DNA of 14,029 nt. Origin: CAYJEO01 sp044432805 (GTDB taxonomy: Bacteria > Bacillota_I > Bacilli_A > RF39 > UBA660). Location: the NCBI GenBank assembly GCA_044432805.1, contig JAWXUI010000025.1, positions 1 through 14,029 on the forward strand, given 5' to 3'. The translations under genes were made by a program, and so were the position numbers. The notes below the pieces were generated by a model. The model saw only the letters and a list, made by a program, of their open reading frames with translations. It searched no databases and was not told the DNA's origin. Shown here piece after piece: positions 6,950 through 13,699 of the stretch (its first letter is position 1; each line of letters opens with the position of its first letter).

Positions 6950-7337
6950 AATCCATTACAGTAGCTGTATATTGATTTGCCTCATAAGTTATTAATATTT
7001 CTAAAGAATCTAAAAATAATTCTTCTGTTATTGGATTCGTTATATTAATATCAATTAATCCTCCGATGTCATTTGGGCAGTCTATTCCATCTGAATAATC
7101 ATTTCCATATTTTAATCTTCCAAGCGTTATTGTATTATAGGCTCCATCACTTAAACATGAAGAATATAGTGTTACCCAACTAGAAGTACTTTTCTCTATT
7201 TCATTTATTTGGACATCATATAATTTTTCTGCACTCTCGTCCAAGGCATTATTTATGCTAACAAAAGTTAATGAAACTAAAACACTTATAATGATAATAA
7301 CTCCTAGCAATTCTATTAATGTAAAACCTTTTTTCAT
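6948..7337 (-). CDS. Prepilin-like protein with N-methylation motif, lone copy
   Basis: A 129-residue protein beginning MKKGFTLIELLGVIIIISVL, the class III (type IV pilin) signal. Cleavage would follow G4, leaving F5 as the methylated first residue, with the conserved glutamate at residue 9. A single hydrophobic helix runs to about residue 28, followed by an amphipathic part and a small globular tail with C61 and C87 that may form a disulfide. No prepilin peptidase, assembly ATPase or platform protein is nearby, so it would need machinery encoded elsewhere, such as a competence or type II-like system. The ribosome binding site is TAGAGGGTG and there is an extended -10 at 7360-7368. The tail shows no family I can name. 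Confidence 0.85.
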   Translation of the reverse strand: MKKGFTLIELLGVIIIISVLVSLTFVSINNALDESAEKLYDVQINEIEKSTSSWVTLYSSCLSDGAYNTITLGRLKYGNDYSDGIDCPNDIGGLIDINITNPITEELFLDSLEILITYEANQYTATVMD

Positions 7338-7359
7338 ATGACACCCTCTATTCTTTTTT

Positions 7360-7368
7360 ATTATATCA
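7360..7368 (-). promoter_or_regulatory. Extended -10 promoter of the prepilin gene
   Basis: TGATATAAT on the minus strand, 23 bases before the start codon. It lies downstream of the terminator at 7408-7434, so the prepilin gene is transcribed separately from the flavin operon. Confidence 0.6.
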
Positions 7369-7407
7369 TATATTTATTTAGAAGTATATTATTGCATTTT
7401 CAAAACT

Positions 7408-7434
7408 AAAAAAGTATGTATTTAATACATACTT
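7408..7434 (-). terminator. Rho-independent terminator of the flavin electron-transfer operon
   Basis: AAGTATGTAT (7412-7421) and ATACATACTT (7425-7434) are a perfect 10-bp inverted repeat around a 3-base loop. On the minus strand the stem runs into a stretch of T. It lies six bases after the stop of the FMN-binding gene. Confidence 0.85.
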
Positions 7435-7439
7435 TCCTT

Positions 7440-7901
7440 TTAATTTCTTGCTTCTTCTAATGCTGCATTTGTTGCTTCAACTAGTGAATCAATAGAAATT
7501 GTGCATCCAGAAACTGCATCAGTTTTACCGTCTTCAGTTAAGATAAGAAAGTCTGTTCCTTGATTTTCAATAATAGCTGCTTCTAACGCTGCTACTTGTT
7601 CATACCATTCAGCTCCGCCTTCAATTTCTCCTAATGTTTCGCTTAAAGATTTCATTCCATACTCATCACCTAATGATTTTTTAGTTGTTCCTACATTGTC
7701 GATAGTATAAGTCGTATCTAAATAAATACTAGTAATATTTCCATCGGCATCGATTGCTAAATCAGCAGTTGAAACATTTTCTACTCCACCATATGTATCG
7801 ATTGCACTTCCTACATAAGTACCTTCTGCAAATTCTGTTTCTACGGCACCACATCCTGTCATTAATAAAACAGATGTCATTAATAATAAACCTTTTTTCA
7901 T
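7440..7901 (-). CDS. FMN-binding lipoprotein, single-domain PplA-like
   Basis: A 153-residue secreted lipoprotein. The signal peptide MKKGLLLMTSVLLMTGC ends in a lipobox with C17 as the lipidated residue. The mature part is one FMN-binding domain ending in DAVSGCTISI (128-137), which fits the ApbE flavinylation pattern D-x-x-S-G-A-T with T134 as the expected FMN attachment residue. Cysteine 133 replaces the usual alanine. Listeria PplA is a related surface lipoprotein with two such domains, so this is a half-size form. It is the last gene of the apbE operon, with the strongest ribosome binding site of the set (AGGAGG) and a possible promoter of its own, which fits high expression of the terminal electron carrier. 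Family and lipoprotein calls are firm; the redox partner is inferred. Confidence 0.85.
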   Translation of the reverse strand: MKKGLLLMTSVLLMTGCGAVETEFAEGTYVGSAIDTYGGVENVSTADLAIDADGNITSIYLDTTYTIDNVGTTKKSLGDEYGMKSLSETLGEIEGGAEWYEQVAALEAAIIENQGTDFLILTEDGKTDAVSGCTISIDSLVEATNAALEEARN

Positions 7902-7926
7902 AAATCCTCCTCTATGTTATAAATTA

Positions 7927-7955
7927 ATTATAATATATTTTTAAATATATTGCAA
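7927..7955 (-). promoter_or_regulatory. Possible internal promoter for the FMN-binding lipoprotein
   Basis: TTGCAA (7955 to 7950), a 17-base spacer and a perfect TATAAT (7932 to 7927) overlap the end of the upstream Gx-transporter gene. This would allow extra transcription of the lipoprotein gene alone. Confidence 0.45.
7932..7951. repeat. Short AT inverted repeat at the EetB-like stop
   Basis: AATATATTT (7932-7940), loop TT, AAATATATT (7943-7951). It overlaps the stop codon and the spacer of the internal promoter. It could be a weak attenuator or mRNA processing site, or chance in AT-rich DNA. Confidence 0.35.
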
Positions 7956-8435
7956 TTTATTTTTAAAGTTTTTTACGCATTCTTTACTAATAAACCCTAT
8001 TGCAATTCCAGATACTATTGAAAATATAATTAAGTACGGATAGTAAATAAATATTGATGTATTATTTAATAAAAAATATGCGACTAATATTTGTGCACTA
8101 CTATGCATAAAAGAACCAAATACACTTACGCCTATTATTGATAGTTTTGTTTTCTTCAATAAAATCATCGATACAATACTAAAAGTTGCACCAAATAGAC
8201 TAAACAGAAAAGAAACTCCTGTACTTCTTAATAATCCAACTATAAATACTCTTATTAATGTTAATTTAAAAGCATCTTTTGGACTGTATAAGTAAAGAAC
8301 AAAAAGAACAATTATGTTTGCCAAACCTATTTTTAACCCTGGAACAATTCCAGAAAAGAATGGTATAAATGATTCAACTAAACTTAAAACGATGCTTAAT
8401 GATAAAAGAATTGTTAATTGTGTGTATCTACGCAT
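7941..8435 (-). CDS. eetB: Gx transporter family membrane protein (EetB-like)
   Basis: A 164-residue, almost wholly hydrophobic protein with about six membrane segments (near 5-21, 38-50, 57-70, 73-93, 98-122 and 128-150). PGLKIGLAN (32-40) is the signature of the Gx transporter family, often mislabelled heptaprenyl diphosphate synthase component I. In Listeria the equivalent protein EetB belongs to the flavin-based extracellular electron transfer locus and is thought to act with EetA in passing electrons across the membrane. It starts seven bases after the NusG-domain-II gene, and its ribosome binding site (AGTAGGT) includes that gene's stop, so translation is coupled. The family is clear from motif and context; the gene symbol is inferred from the neighbours. 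Confidence 0.75.
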   Translation of the reverse strand: MRRYTQLTILLSLSIVLSLVESFIPFFSGIVPGLKIGLANIIVLFVLYLYSPKDAFKLTLIRVFIVGLLRSTGVSFLFSLFGATFSIVSMILLKKTKLSIIGVSVFGSFMHSSAQILVAYFLLNNTSIFIYYPYLIIFSIVSGIAIGFISKECVKNFKNKLQYI

Positions 8436-8442
8436 ATCTTAC

Positions 8443-8802
8443 CTACTTTACTATTGAATCTATTGTTTCTAAATATTGAATTTCAACTATTATTTTGTTT
8501 GGAAGACAGATGATCGTTTCATATGAATTTTCTATATATCCTTGTTTAGAACATAAGTTAAGTGGACTTATTTCTTCTGCTACTTTAATCATCCCATCAC
8601 CTGCATAAAAAATTACCGATCCGTTATAACCCTCTACTTCATAATAAGACATATCTGTATTTAAATCTATTTCTAAAATCAAATCATTTTCATAATAAAT
8701 ATTGGCTATTTTATTATCTGTTTTATTTTCAAAAGAAAATATGATTAAGATAATACTTAAAAATAGTAAAGAAATAATTAGTGAAATATCATACTTATTC
8801 AT
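8443..8802 (-). CDS. eetA: NusG domain II membrane protein (EetA-like)
   Basis: I place the start at the ATG read from 8802, giving 119 residues, because this MNKY start directly precedes a membrane helix (6-24) and overlaps the apbE stop by eight bases in the usual coupled manner. A longer frame to 8868 would run inside apbE. The extracellular part is a NusG domain II-like beta fold with EVEGYNGSVIFYAGDG (55-70), LCSKQGYI (83-90) and IICLPNKIIVEI (97-108). Two cysteines, C84 and C99, take the positions often seen in this family. In Listeria a protein of this type, EetA, works with EetB in extracellular electron transfer. The family call is good; the redox role is from context. Confidence 0.75.
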   Translation of the reverse strand: MNKYDISLIISLLFLSIILIIFSFENKTDNKIANIYYENDLILEIDLNTDMSYYEVEGYNGSVIFYAGDGMIKVAEEISPLNLCSKQGYIENSYETIICLPNKIIVEIQYLETIDSIVK

Positions 8803-9763
8803 ATTGGCTAAAACCTTCTGTTGTATAAATATTACCTTGTGTATCATAGAAAATAGCTTGTGCATCATAATCTTCTAAGAATGATATTCCATCTTCTATC
8901 GACATATTAAATAAAATAGTTGAAAGGCTGTCTGCTAATGCACTATCAGATGATACAATTGTTACACTTAGCATATAATCACTTGGGAATAATGTATTAG
9001 GATTAATAATATGATGGTAGTTAGTTCCGTCTATATTGGTAAATCGCTCATAACTTCCACTTGTTACTACACTTACATTATTAGCATTTATTATTTGAAA
9101 AATTTCTTCGTTTTCTGTTGGATCAGTTATTCCAATACTAAAAATAGAGTCTTCCTTTTCTCCTGCTACTACATTACCTCCGGCATTGATAAGATAATAG
9201 TCTAATTCTTCTTCTAAATATTCTTTTACTATTTCACTTGCGTATCCTTTTGCTATTGCTCCAAGATCTAAATTTACTCCATAGTTAGTTATAGTATTAT
9301 TTCCTAATAATTCAATATTAGATATATTAGTATCAATACTCTCTAATTCAGTTAGACTAGGAATCGTTCCTTGTTCTAAATGTTCATTCCAAAGATCAGT
9401 GACACCACCTATATTAATATTTAATAATCCGTTTGAAGTTTCATACCAATCTATTCCATATTCTATTAAATCGTATAATTTATTATCAATTTCATATGTT
9501 CCTAAATTATTATTAATATAATATATATTTTTTATTTCTTCATAACTATCATATTTAGAAGATAATATATGATAATCTTGATATATAATATCAACGTTAT
9601 TTAAAATTTCTTCTGCTTTAGAATCACTGTTAGTATATATTTTTACATTTATATAAGTATCCATGTAAAACAAATTAATTTGATACATTTCATTTTTTGT
9701 ATATTGCACATAACCTATTCCAATAACTATTAAAAACAGAATTGGATATATTAATTTTTTCAT
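8795..9763 (-). CDS. apbE: FAD:protein FMN transferase (ApbE/FmnB)
   Basis: Transfers FMN from FAD to a threonine or serine of FMN-binding proteins outside the membrane. The 322-residue protein has an uncleaved-looking N-terminal anchor (4-21, no lipobox cysteine). Family motifs are GVNLDLGAIAKGYA (162-175), YLINAGGNV (190-198), VTSGSYERF (233-241), YHHIINP (249-255) and the metal-binding helix DSALADSLST (273-282). The likely substrate is the FMN-binding lipoprotein three genes downstream, which has the matching DAVSGCT motif. It is the first gene of the operon, with ribosome binding site AAGGTGAT and an extended -10 at 9779-9787. It overlaps the next gene by eight bases. Confidence 0.94.
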   Translation of the reverse strand: MKKLIYPILFLIVIGIGYVQYTKNEMYQINLFYMDTYINVKIYTNSDSKAEEILNNVDIIYQDYHILSSKYDSYEEIKNIYYINNNLGTYEIDNKLYDLIEYGIDWYETSNGLLNINIGGVTDLWNEHLEQGTIPSLTELESIDTNISNIELLGNNTITNYGVNLDLGAIAKGYASEIVKEYLEEELDYYLINAGGNVVAGEKEDSIFSIGITDPTENEEIFQIINANNVSVVTSGSYERFTNIDGTNYHHIINPNTLFPSDYMLSVTIVSSDSALADSLSTILFNMSIEDGISFLEDYDAQAIFYDTQGNIYTTEGFSQYE

Positions 9764-9778
9764 ATTATCACCTTATTA

Positions 9779-9787
9779 ATTATAGCA
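9779..9787 (-). promoter_or_regulatory. Extended -10 promoter of the flavin electron-transfer operon
   Basis: TGCTATAAT on the minus strand, 15 bases before the apbE start. The poor -35 (TTTAGT) would fall in the stem of the preceding terminator. The transcript leader would be very short. Confidence 0.6.
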
Positions 9788-9794
9788 TGGATAT

Positions 9795-9819
9795 AAAAAA
9801 AACTAAATATTTAGTTTTT
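9795..9819 (-). terminator. Rho-independent terminator of the 116-residue protein gene
   Basis: AAAAACTAA and TTAGTTTTT form a 9-bp stem with an ATAT loop, followed by T8 on the minus strand. The stop codon (9818-9820) lies at the base of the stem. The stem sequence is nearly the same as that of the murC terminator. Confidence 0.8.
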
Positions 9820-10168
9820 ATTCTTCAAAATCATAATAATAATCATCTTCATCTATCGTCGCATCATCAAAGTCATAAACTTTATAATTTCCTTTTTTCA
9901 CCTGTTTTTTTTCTTCTTTTGTTAATTTAAATAAATCCATTTGATTTTTTAATTGTTTGTTTATTTTTGTTTGTTTATTATTTTTTGTATTACTAGTCTT
10001 TTGATAGTTATTATTTTTATTATTTTTTTCGTTATATTTTTTTATAATAAAGTTAATACAAAATTTTATTATTTTATAAATTAAAATTATTACCCAACAT
10101 AAACCAATGAATAATAATACTATTACCCAAATACCATCCGTATTATTCTTTTTTGAATTTTTAGCCAT
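9818..10168 (-). CDS. Small membrane protein with acidic tail, unknown function
   Basis: A 116-residue protein I do not recognise. A hydrophobic stretch (13-42) forms one long or two short membrane helices. It is followed by an Asn/Lys-rich low-complexity linker (43-75), then FKLTKEEKKQVKKGNY (80-95) and a strongly acidic, tyrosine-rich end (99-116). The ordered tail after a disordered linker suggests that the C-terminal part is the conserved piece. The start is supported by AAGTGGTGAT before the ATG. It has its own terminator and a possible promoter, so it stands alone between murC and the flavin operon. A real gene is likely because of the ribosome binding site and the flanking terminators. 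Confidence 0.7.
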   Translation of the reverse strand: MAKNSKKNNTDGIWVIVLLFIGLCWVIILIYKIIKFCINFIIKKYNEKNNKNNNYQKTSNTKNNKQTKINKQLKNQMDLFKLTKEEKKQVKKGNYKVYDFDDATIDEDDYYYDFEE

Positions 10169-10186
10169 ACATCACCACTTAACGAT

Positions 10187-10215
10187 ATTGTAAATTATTT
10201 TTTTTTAAAAAGCAA
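10187..10215 (-). promoter_or_regulatory. Possible promoter of the 116-residue protein gene
   Basis: TTGCTT (10215 to 10210), a 17-base spacer and TACAAT (10192 to 10187), directly after the murC terminator. The match is moderate. Confidence 0.35.
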
Positions 10216-10217
10216 AT

Positions 10218-10241
10218 AAAAAAACTAATTGCTTAGTTTTT
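10218..10241 (-). terminator. Rho-independent terminator of murC
   Basis: AAAAACTAA (10241 to 10233), loop GCAA, TTAGTTTTT (10228 to 10220), with the T-tract continuing to 10218. The hairpin contains the last codons and the TAG stop of murC. Confidence 0.8.
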
Positions 10242-11535
10242 CTCTTAGTTTTTTTTCATATTTTTCTTTTAATATATATATGTCTTTACTACTCATAAAT
10301 AATAATACTGCATTTTCATATTCTAATAATTCATCTTCATCATCAAAAGTTATATATTTACCACCTTTTATTTGATCAAGTATTAAATCACACGTTACAC
10401 CTTCATAGCCAAGTTCTTCTCTGTCTTGACCTATATCCATTACATAGCTTATATCTGCTAAAGACATGGCACTTGCAAATTCGTTTGCGAATGCTTTTGT
10501 TCTTGATAATGTATGTGTTCTTAACAAAGCAATTATTTGTTTGTCTGGATATTTTTGTCTTGCACCTTTGATTGTTACTTCTACTTCTGTTGGATGATGT
10601 GCATAATCATCTACAATTACTATATCTTCTACAATAGTTTCTTTAAATCTTCTTTTTGCTGATTTGTAAGTTTTAAAATGATTCGCAACTTGAGTTGGAT
10701 CTAATTTTTCAAAATAACAAATTGATATAACTGCAAGAGCGTCTAATAACATATGTTTTCCAAATATTGGTAAGTTGAAGTTACCGTAAAGTTCTTTATT
10801 TACATATACATCAAATATAGTTCCTTCATTAGAAAATTCTACATTTTTAGCTACTATATCATTGCTTTCATCTATTCCATAAAAATAAATTGGTTTGTTA
10901 ACTTTTAGAGTTTTTGTATATAAATCATCTCCACATGCAATTACGCTTTCTTGTGCTTTATTAGCAAATTCTTCATAGGCACTTATTACATCGTCTATAT
11001 CTTTAAAATAATCAACGTGGTCTAATTCTATATTCGTGATTACAGCATAATAAGGTAAATAGCTTAGAAAATGTCTTTTCCATTCACATGATTCAAGTGC
11101 AAAATATTCATTTTTATCATTAGCGTGTCCAGTTCCATCACCTATTAAATAATTGCATCCAACTATATTATTAAATATATGTGCAGTCATTGATGTTGTT
11201 GTTGTTTTCCCATGACATCCTGATATCGCAATTGTTTTGAATTTTTTTGTTAAATCGCCTATCATTTCTTGATAAGTATATATTTTAAGACCTAATTCTT
11301 TTGCTTTTTTCACTTCTATATTAGTGTCTGTATAAGCATTTCCTTGTACAATTATTAAACCGTCTTTTATATTATTTTCATCAAACTCTAAAATAGTTAT
11401 TCCTTTTTCTTTTAGCGCGATTTCAGTAAAGAAGTGATCTGGTTTGTCGCTTCCTTGTACTTGATATCCTAATTCTTGCATTATTTGGGCTAAAGCACCC
11501 ATTCCAGTTCCTTTTATTCCAATAAAGTGATACAT
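10225..11535 (-). CDS. murC: UDP-N-acetylmuramate--L-alanine ligase
   Basis: Adds L-alanine to UDP-N-acetylmuramate in the cytosol, the first amino acid step of peptidoglycan synthesis. I choose the ATG read from 11535 (436 residues): it is preceded by AGGAGATGAATTT and begins with the nucleotide-fold MYHFIGIKGTGMGALAQI, as Bacillus MurC does. A frame 22 codons longer would translate the terminator and promoter. Motifs are the P-loop GCHGKTTTT (106-114), ESCEWKRHFL (148-157), TNIELDHVDYF (167-177) and DDYAHHPTE (309-317). The normally conserved HNxxN segment reads HMLLD (261-265), an unusual change. It indicates a cell wall, so the organism is not a true mycoplasma. It is preceded by an extended -10 promoter inside the 45-bp repeat. 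Confidence 0.96.
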   Translation of the reverse strand: MYHFIGIKGTGMGALAQIMQELGYQVQGSDKPDHFFTEIALKEKGITILEFDENNIKDGLIIVQGNAYTDTNIEVKKAKELGLKIYTYQEMIGDLTKKFKTIAISGCHGKTTTTSMTAHIFNNIVGCNYLIGDGTGHANDKNEYFALESCEWKRHFLSYLPYYAVITNIELDHVDYFKDIDDVISAYEEFANKAQESVIACGDDLYTKTLKVNKPIYFYGIDESNDIVAKNVEFSNEGTIFDVYVNKELYGNFNLPIFGKHMLLDALAVISICYFEKLDPTQVANHFKTYKSAKRRFKETIVEDIVIVDDYAHHPTEVEVTIKGARQKYPDKQIIALLRTHTLSRTKAFANEFASAMSLADISYVMDIGQDREELGYEGVTCDLILDQIKGGKYITFDDEDELLEYENAVLLFMSSKDIYILKEKYEKKLREKLSN

Positions 11536-11572
11536 AAATTCATCTCCTATATAATTATATTCGTCTAATAAA

Positions 11573-11581
11573 ATTATATCA
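11573..11581 (-). promoter_or_regulatory. Extended -10 promoter of murC
   Basis: TGATATAAT on the minus strand, emerging directly from the T-tract of the upstream terminator. A second TATAAT at 11554-11559 is closer to the start codon (18 bases) and would be an alternative. Confidence 0.55.
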
Positions 11582-11609
11582 AAAAAAGTAATTTTTTTCA
11601 AATTACTCT
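11581..11609 (-). terminator. Terminator after the 648-residue gene
   Basis: AGAGTAATTT (11609 to 11600), loop GAAAA, AAATTACTTT (11594 to 11585): a 10-bp stem with one G-U pair, then more T residues. It lies about 20 bases after the stop of the coiled-coil gene and is the copy of the obgE terminator. Confidence 0.75.
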
Positions 11610-11630
11610 AATTATCTATTATTAATAAGT

Positions 11631-13577
11631 TTATCGTCTAATATGGGCGACTTCTTCATCAAGTGCTATTCCATTTAAATCATCGTCAGGAGATAGTTGG
11701 AAAGATTTCATATAATCAATATCTTCTTCTTCGAAACTTAAGTTTGAAAGATTTGGATTTTTCATTTTTCTATGCTTATTATAAAAATTTTCCTCATTGA
11801 TAATTTCATTTTCTTTAATTCCTGCCGCATTGAAAAAATCTATATTTTTTTGATAAAATTCATTTATTAAATTTTGTAGCTCAGCTGCTTGTCTTTTTGA
11901 AGTTTTAATATCAGACTCCAAATAAAAAATAATCCAATCTGAGCAGTCACAGCAGCTTTTCTTAACAAAATCAATATCTCTTGGCATATCAAAGAAAGGG
12001 TTTACCCTATTTTCCATGATATCATTTCGTAATATTTCTTTTAAATCCGCTTGGACTTTCCACCAAAGATCACAAGCGATTCCATGTTTTTCACTAGCTT
12101 CATCGGATTTTTTTTGAACTGCTAAAATTTCTTCATTTATTTGCGCTAATAGAGTTTCTTTCTCTTTTAGTTTTTTTGAACTAGTCCCAAGCCCAAACAC
12201 GCCTTTTGTTTCCATTTCCTTTGCTTTTTGTAATCTTTCTTTTAGACTATTTAATTCACAACTAACAACTTGTACAACTTCATGTAATGGTGCGAGTGTG
12301 GGATGTATTTCTTCGAGTTTTGCTAATAAAGATAGTATATTTTCTTTTGTTTCTTTTACATTATTTATTTTACTTTCAAAACTTGAAATTTCATCCGGTA
12401 TTTTGCGAATATCTAAAATCATATTATTATAATTTTGAAACAAATTTTCATCATAATTATTCGCAACTTTTGTCATGTATGTAATATATTCTATAATACT
12501 TTGACCATTAGAAAAATCAACTGATGGAACTCTTAGCCTTGCTTTTACAACTTTACGCACCTCTTCAATATCGTTACCTTGAGATTTTGCTGTTTCAATT
12601 TCTAATTGTTTTTCGACTTCTAATTCCGATAACTTAGTTTTATTATTTTCACGTTCCTTCAACGGTTCTTCAACATTTTTTCTTCTTTCTCTTATTATTT
12701 CTTGATAATTGAAAAGTTTAAGTTTGCTTATTTCTTCACTAAAAGGAACTCCTTTTACTTGCATATTCCCTAATGCTGGATATGATTCTATAAATTTCTT
12801 TAATCTAAACATTTCAGTTCCTAAATAAATTTCATTACTAGATAAATTTTCATAACGAGGATTTTGTTCAAATAAACTATCCCAATCAATTATATTTGAA
12901 TTGGTGTCTTTTCTTGCATAATAACAAAAGTCTTTAAGTATTTTTCCTAATTCTGAACTTTGAAAACCTGTAGAACCAATGTTGTTAATGGCTTCATTAA
13001 TATCATTTATTACAAAAGTTTTGTTATCAAATAAACTTATCATTTTTTCAATTAGTTCAATCCATTCAAAATACTCTTGGCTCTTTAAATATTCTATTGC
13101 ATATTCGTAATCTTCCTTGTTATTATAATATGCATTTACAACATCCATGAAATTTTTTAGTTCCCATTTATTGATTGGGTCATCTTTTGCAGTTAATAAA
13201 TATGCATCCATCGCAATTACTGTTTCATCTAAATCAGCTGTAGTACCTAAAAAACCTAATGCCCTTTCTTCTGACAATTGTACTTCTCTTTTATATGCTT
13301 CAATAGAAGAAGTCGAAAATATTATATTATTCACATGATCTTGATATAAAGTTTGTAAATCATCGAGTGTTGATTGATTAATTATTTCGTTTAATATTTC
13401 ATCATAATAAAGTCTTAATAATCTTTCTCTTTTTAGTAGACGGTCTCTTTCTTCTTCTAGTAATTTTCTGCTATTTTCCGTTACATGACTTGAAATTTTT
13501 TTACTAGTTTCGTTATCTAAAGTTTGTATCTCATTTTTTAATTTTAATATTTTTTCTCTAACGCTAGTTTTGCTCAT
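11631..13577 (-). CDS. Large coiled-coil-rich protein of unknown function
   Basis: A 648-residue protein I do not recognise. There is no signal peptide or membrane segment, so it should be cytosolic. Charged helical, coiled-coil-like stretches appear at about 1-65, 295-345 and 390-510. Between them is a less repetitive helical part (about 90-290), rich in aromatic and acidic residues. A CCxC cluster (C542, C543, C545 in KKSCCDCSDW) and an acidic end finishing LDEEVAHIRR stand out. The ATG follows a strong AGGAGG. That site lies inside the preceding 40-residue gene, whose end overlaps this one by 14 bases, so they are coupled. The pair is bracketed by 45-bp direct repeats between obgE and murC. 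A structural, scaffold or defence role is possible, but nothing in the sequence decides it. Confidence 0.8.
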   Translation of the reverse strand: MSKTSVREKILKLKNEIQTLDNETSKKISSHVTENSRKLLEEERDRLLKRERLLRLYYDEILNEIINQSTLDDLQTLYQDHVNNIIFSTSSIEAYKREVQLSEERALGFLGTTADLDETVIAMDAYLLTAKDDPINKWELKNFMDVVNAYYNNKEDYEYAIEYLKSQEYFEWIELIEKMISLFDNKTFVINDINEAINNIGSTGFQSSELGKILKDFCYYARKDTNSNIIDWDSLFEQNPRYENLSSNEIYLGTEMFRLKKFIESYPALGNMQVKGVPFSEEISKLKLFNYQEIIRERRKNVEEPLKERENNKTKLSELEVEKQLEIETAKSQGNDIEEVRKVVKARLRVPSVDFSNGQSIIEYITYMTKVANNYDENLFQNYNNMILDIRKIPDEISSFESKINNVKETKENILSLLAKLEEIHPTLAPLHEVVQVVSCELNSLKERLQKAKEMETKGVFGLGTSSKKLKEKETLLAQINEEILAVQKKSDEASEKHGIACDLWWKVQADLKEILRNDIMENRVNPFFDMPRDIDFVKKSCCDCSDWIIFYLESDIKTSKRQAAELQNLINEFYQKNIDFFNAAGIKENEIINEENFYNKHRKMKNPNLSNLSFEEEDIDYMKSFQLSPDDDLNGIALDEEVAHIRR

Positions 13578-13686
13578 CTTTATCCTCCTCTAATTTACTA
13601 TTAATTTCTATTAAATTTTTTGTAACATTTTCTATTTCTGTTTTTATTTCTATAAGTTCATCTAATAACGATTTATCATCTATCAA
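13564..13686 (-). CDS. 40-residue coiled-coil protein with TTG start
   Basis: A short gene in the gap between obgE and the large coiled-coil gene. Read from a TTG at 13686, preceded by a near-perfect AGGTGGTGAT (13701-13692) at ideal spacing, it gives MIDDKSLLDELIEIKTEIEN followed by VTKNLIEINSKLEEDKDEQN. The hydrophobic residues fall in a heptad-like rhythm, suggesting one amphipathic helix able to pair with the 648-residue partner. A stop in frame just upstream excludes a longer form, and the ATGs in the leader open only frames that stop at once. It overlaps the next gene by 14 bases and contains that gene's ribosome binding site. Start and reading frame are well supported; expression and function are inferred. 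Confidence 0.7.
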   Translation of the reverse strand: MIDDKSLLDELIEIKTEIENVTKNLIEINSKLEEDKDEQN

Positions 13687-13699
13687 TCATCATCACCAC

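Larger units (their letters stand above)
11565..11609. repeat. 45-bp direct repeat, copy next to murC
   Basis: Matches 13700-13744 at 44 of 45 positions in the same orientation (offset 2135; the only difference is A at 11586 versus G at 13721). It contains a terminator stem and an extended -10. Read on the minus strand it starts with AGAGTAA, equal to the last codon and stop of obgE. Together the copies bracket the two-gene coiled-coil unit. Confidence 0.95.

Noticed and set aside
8803..8868. Upstream extension of the EetA-like gene to 8868
   Set aside because: It would lie wholly inside the end of apbE; the start at 8802 gives an eight-base overlap and a protein that begins at the membrane helix.
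9011..9930. Small plus-strand frames opposite apbE and the 116-residue gene
   Set aside because: No ribosome binding sites, strongly biased composition, and both regions are explained by genes on the other strand.
11536..11601. Upstream extension of murC to an ATG at 11601
   Set aside because: The extra 22 codons cover the terminator and promoter of the 45-bp repeat, and the ATG at 11535 has the ribosome binding site and the normal family start.
12287..13338. Small plus-strand frames opposite the large coiled-coil gene
   Set aside because: Antisense shadows in a long intact coding region; no initiation signals.
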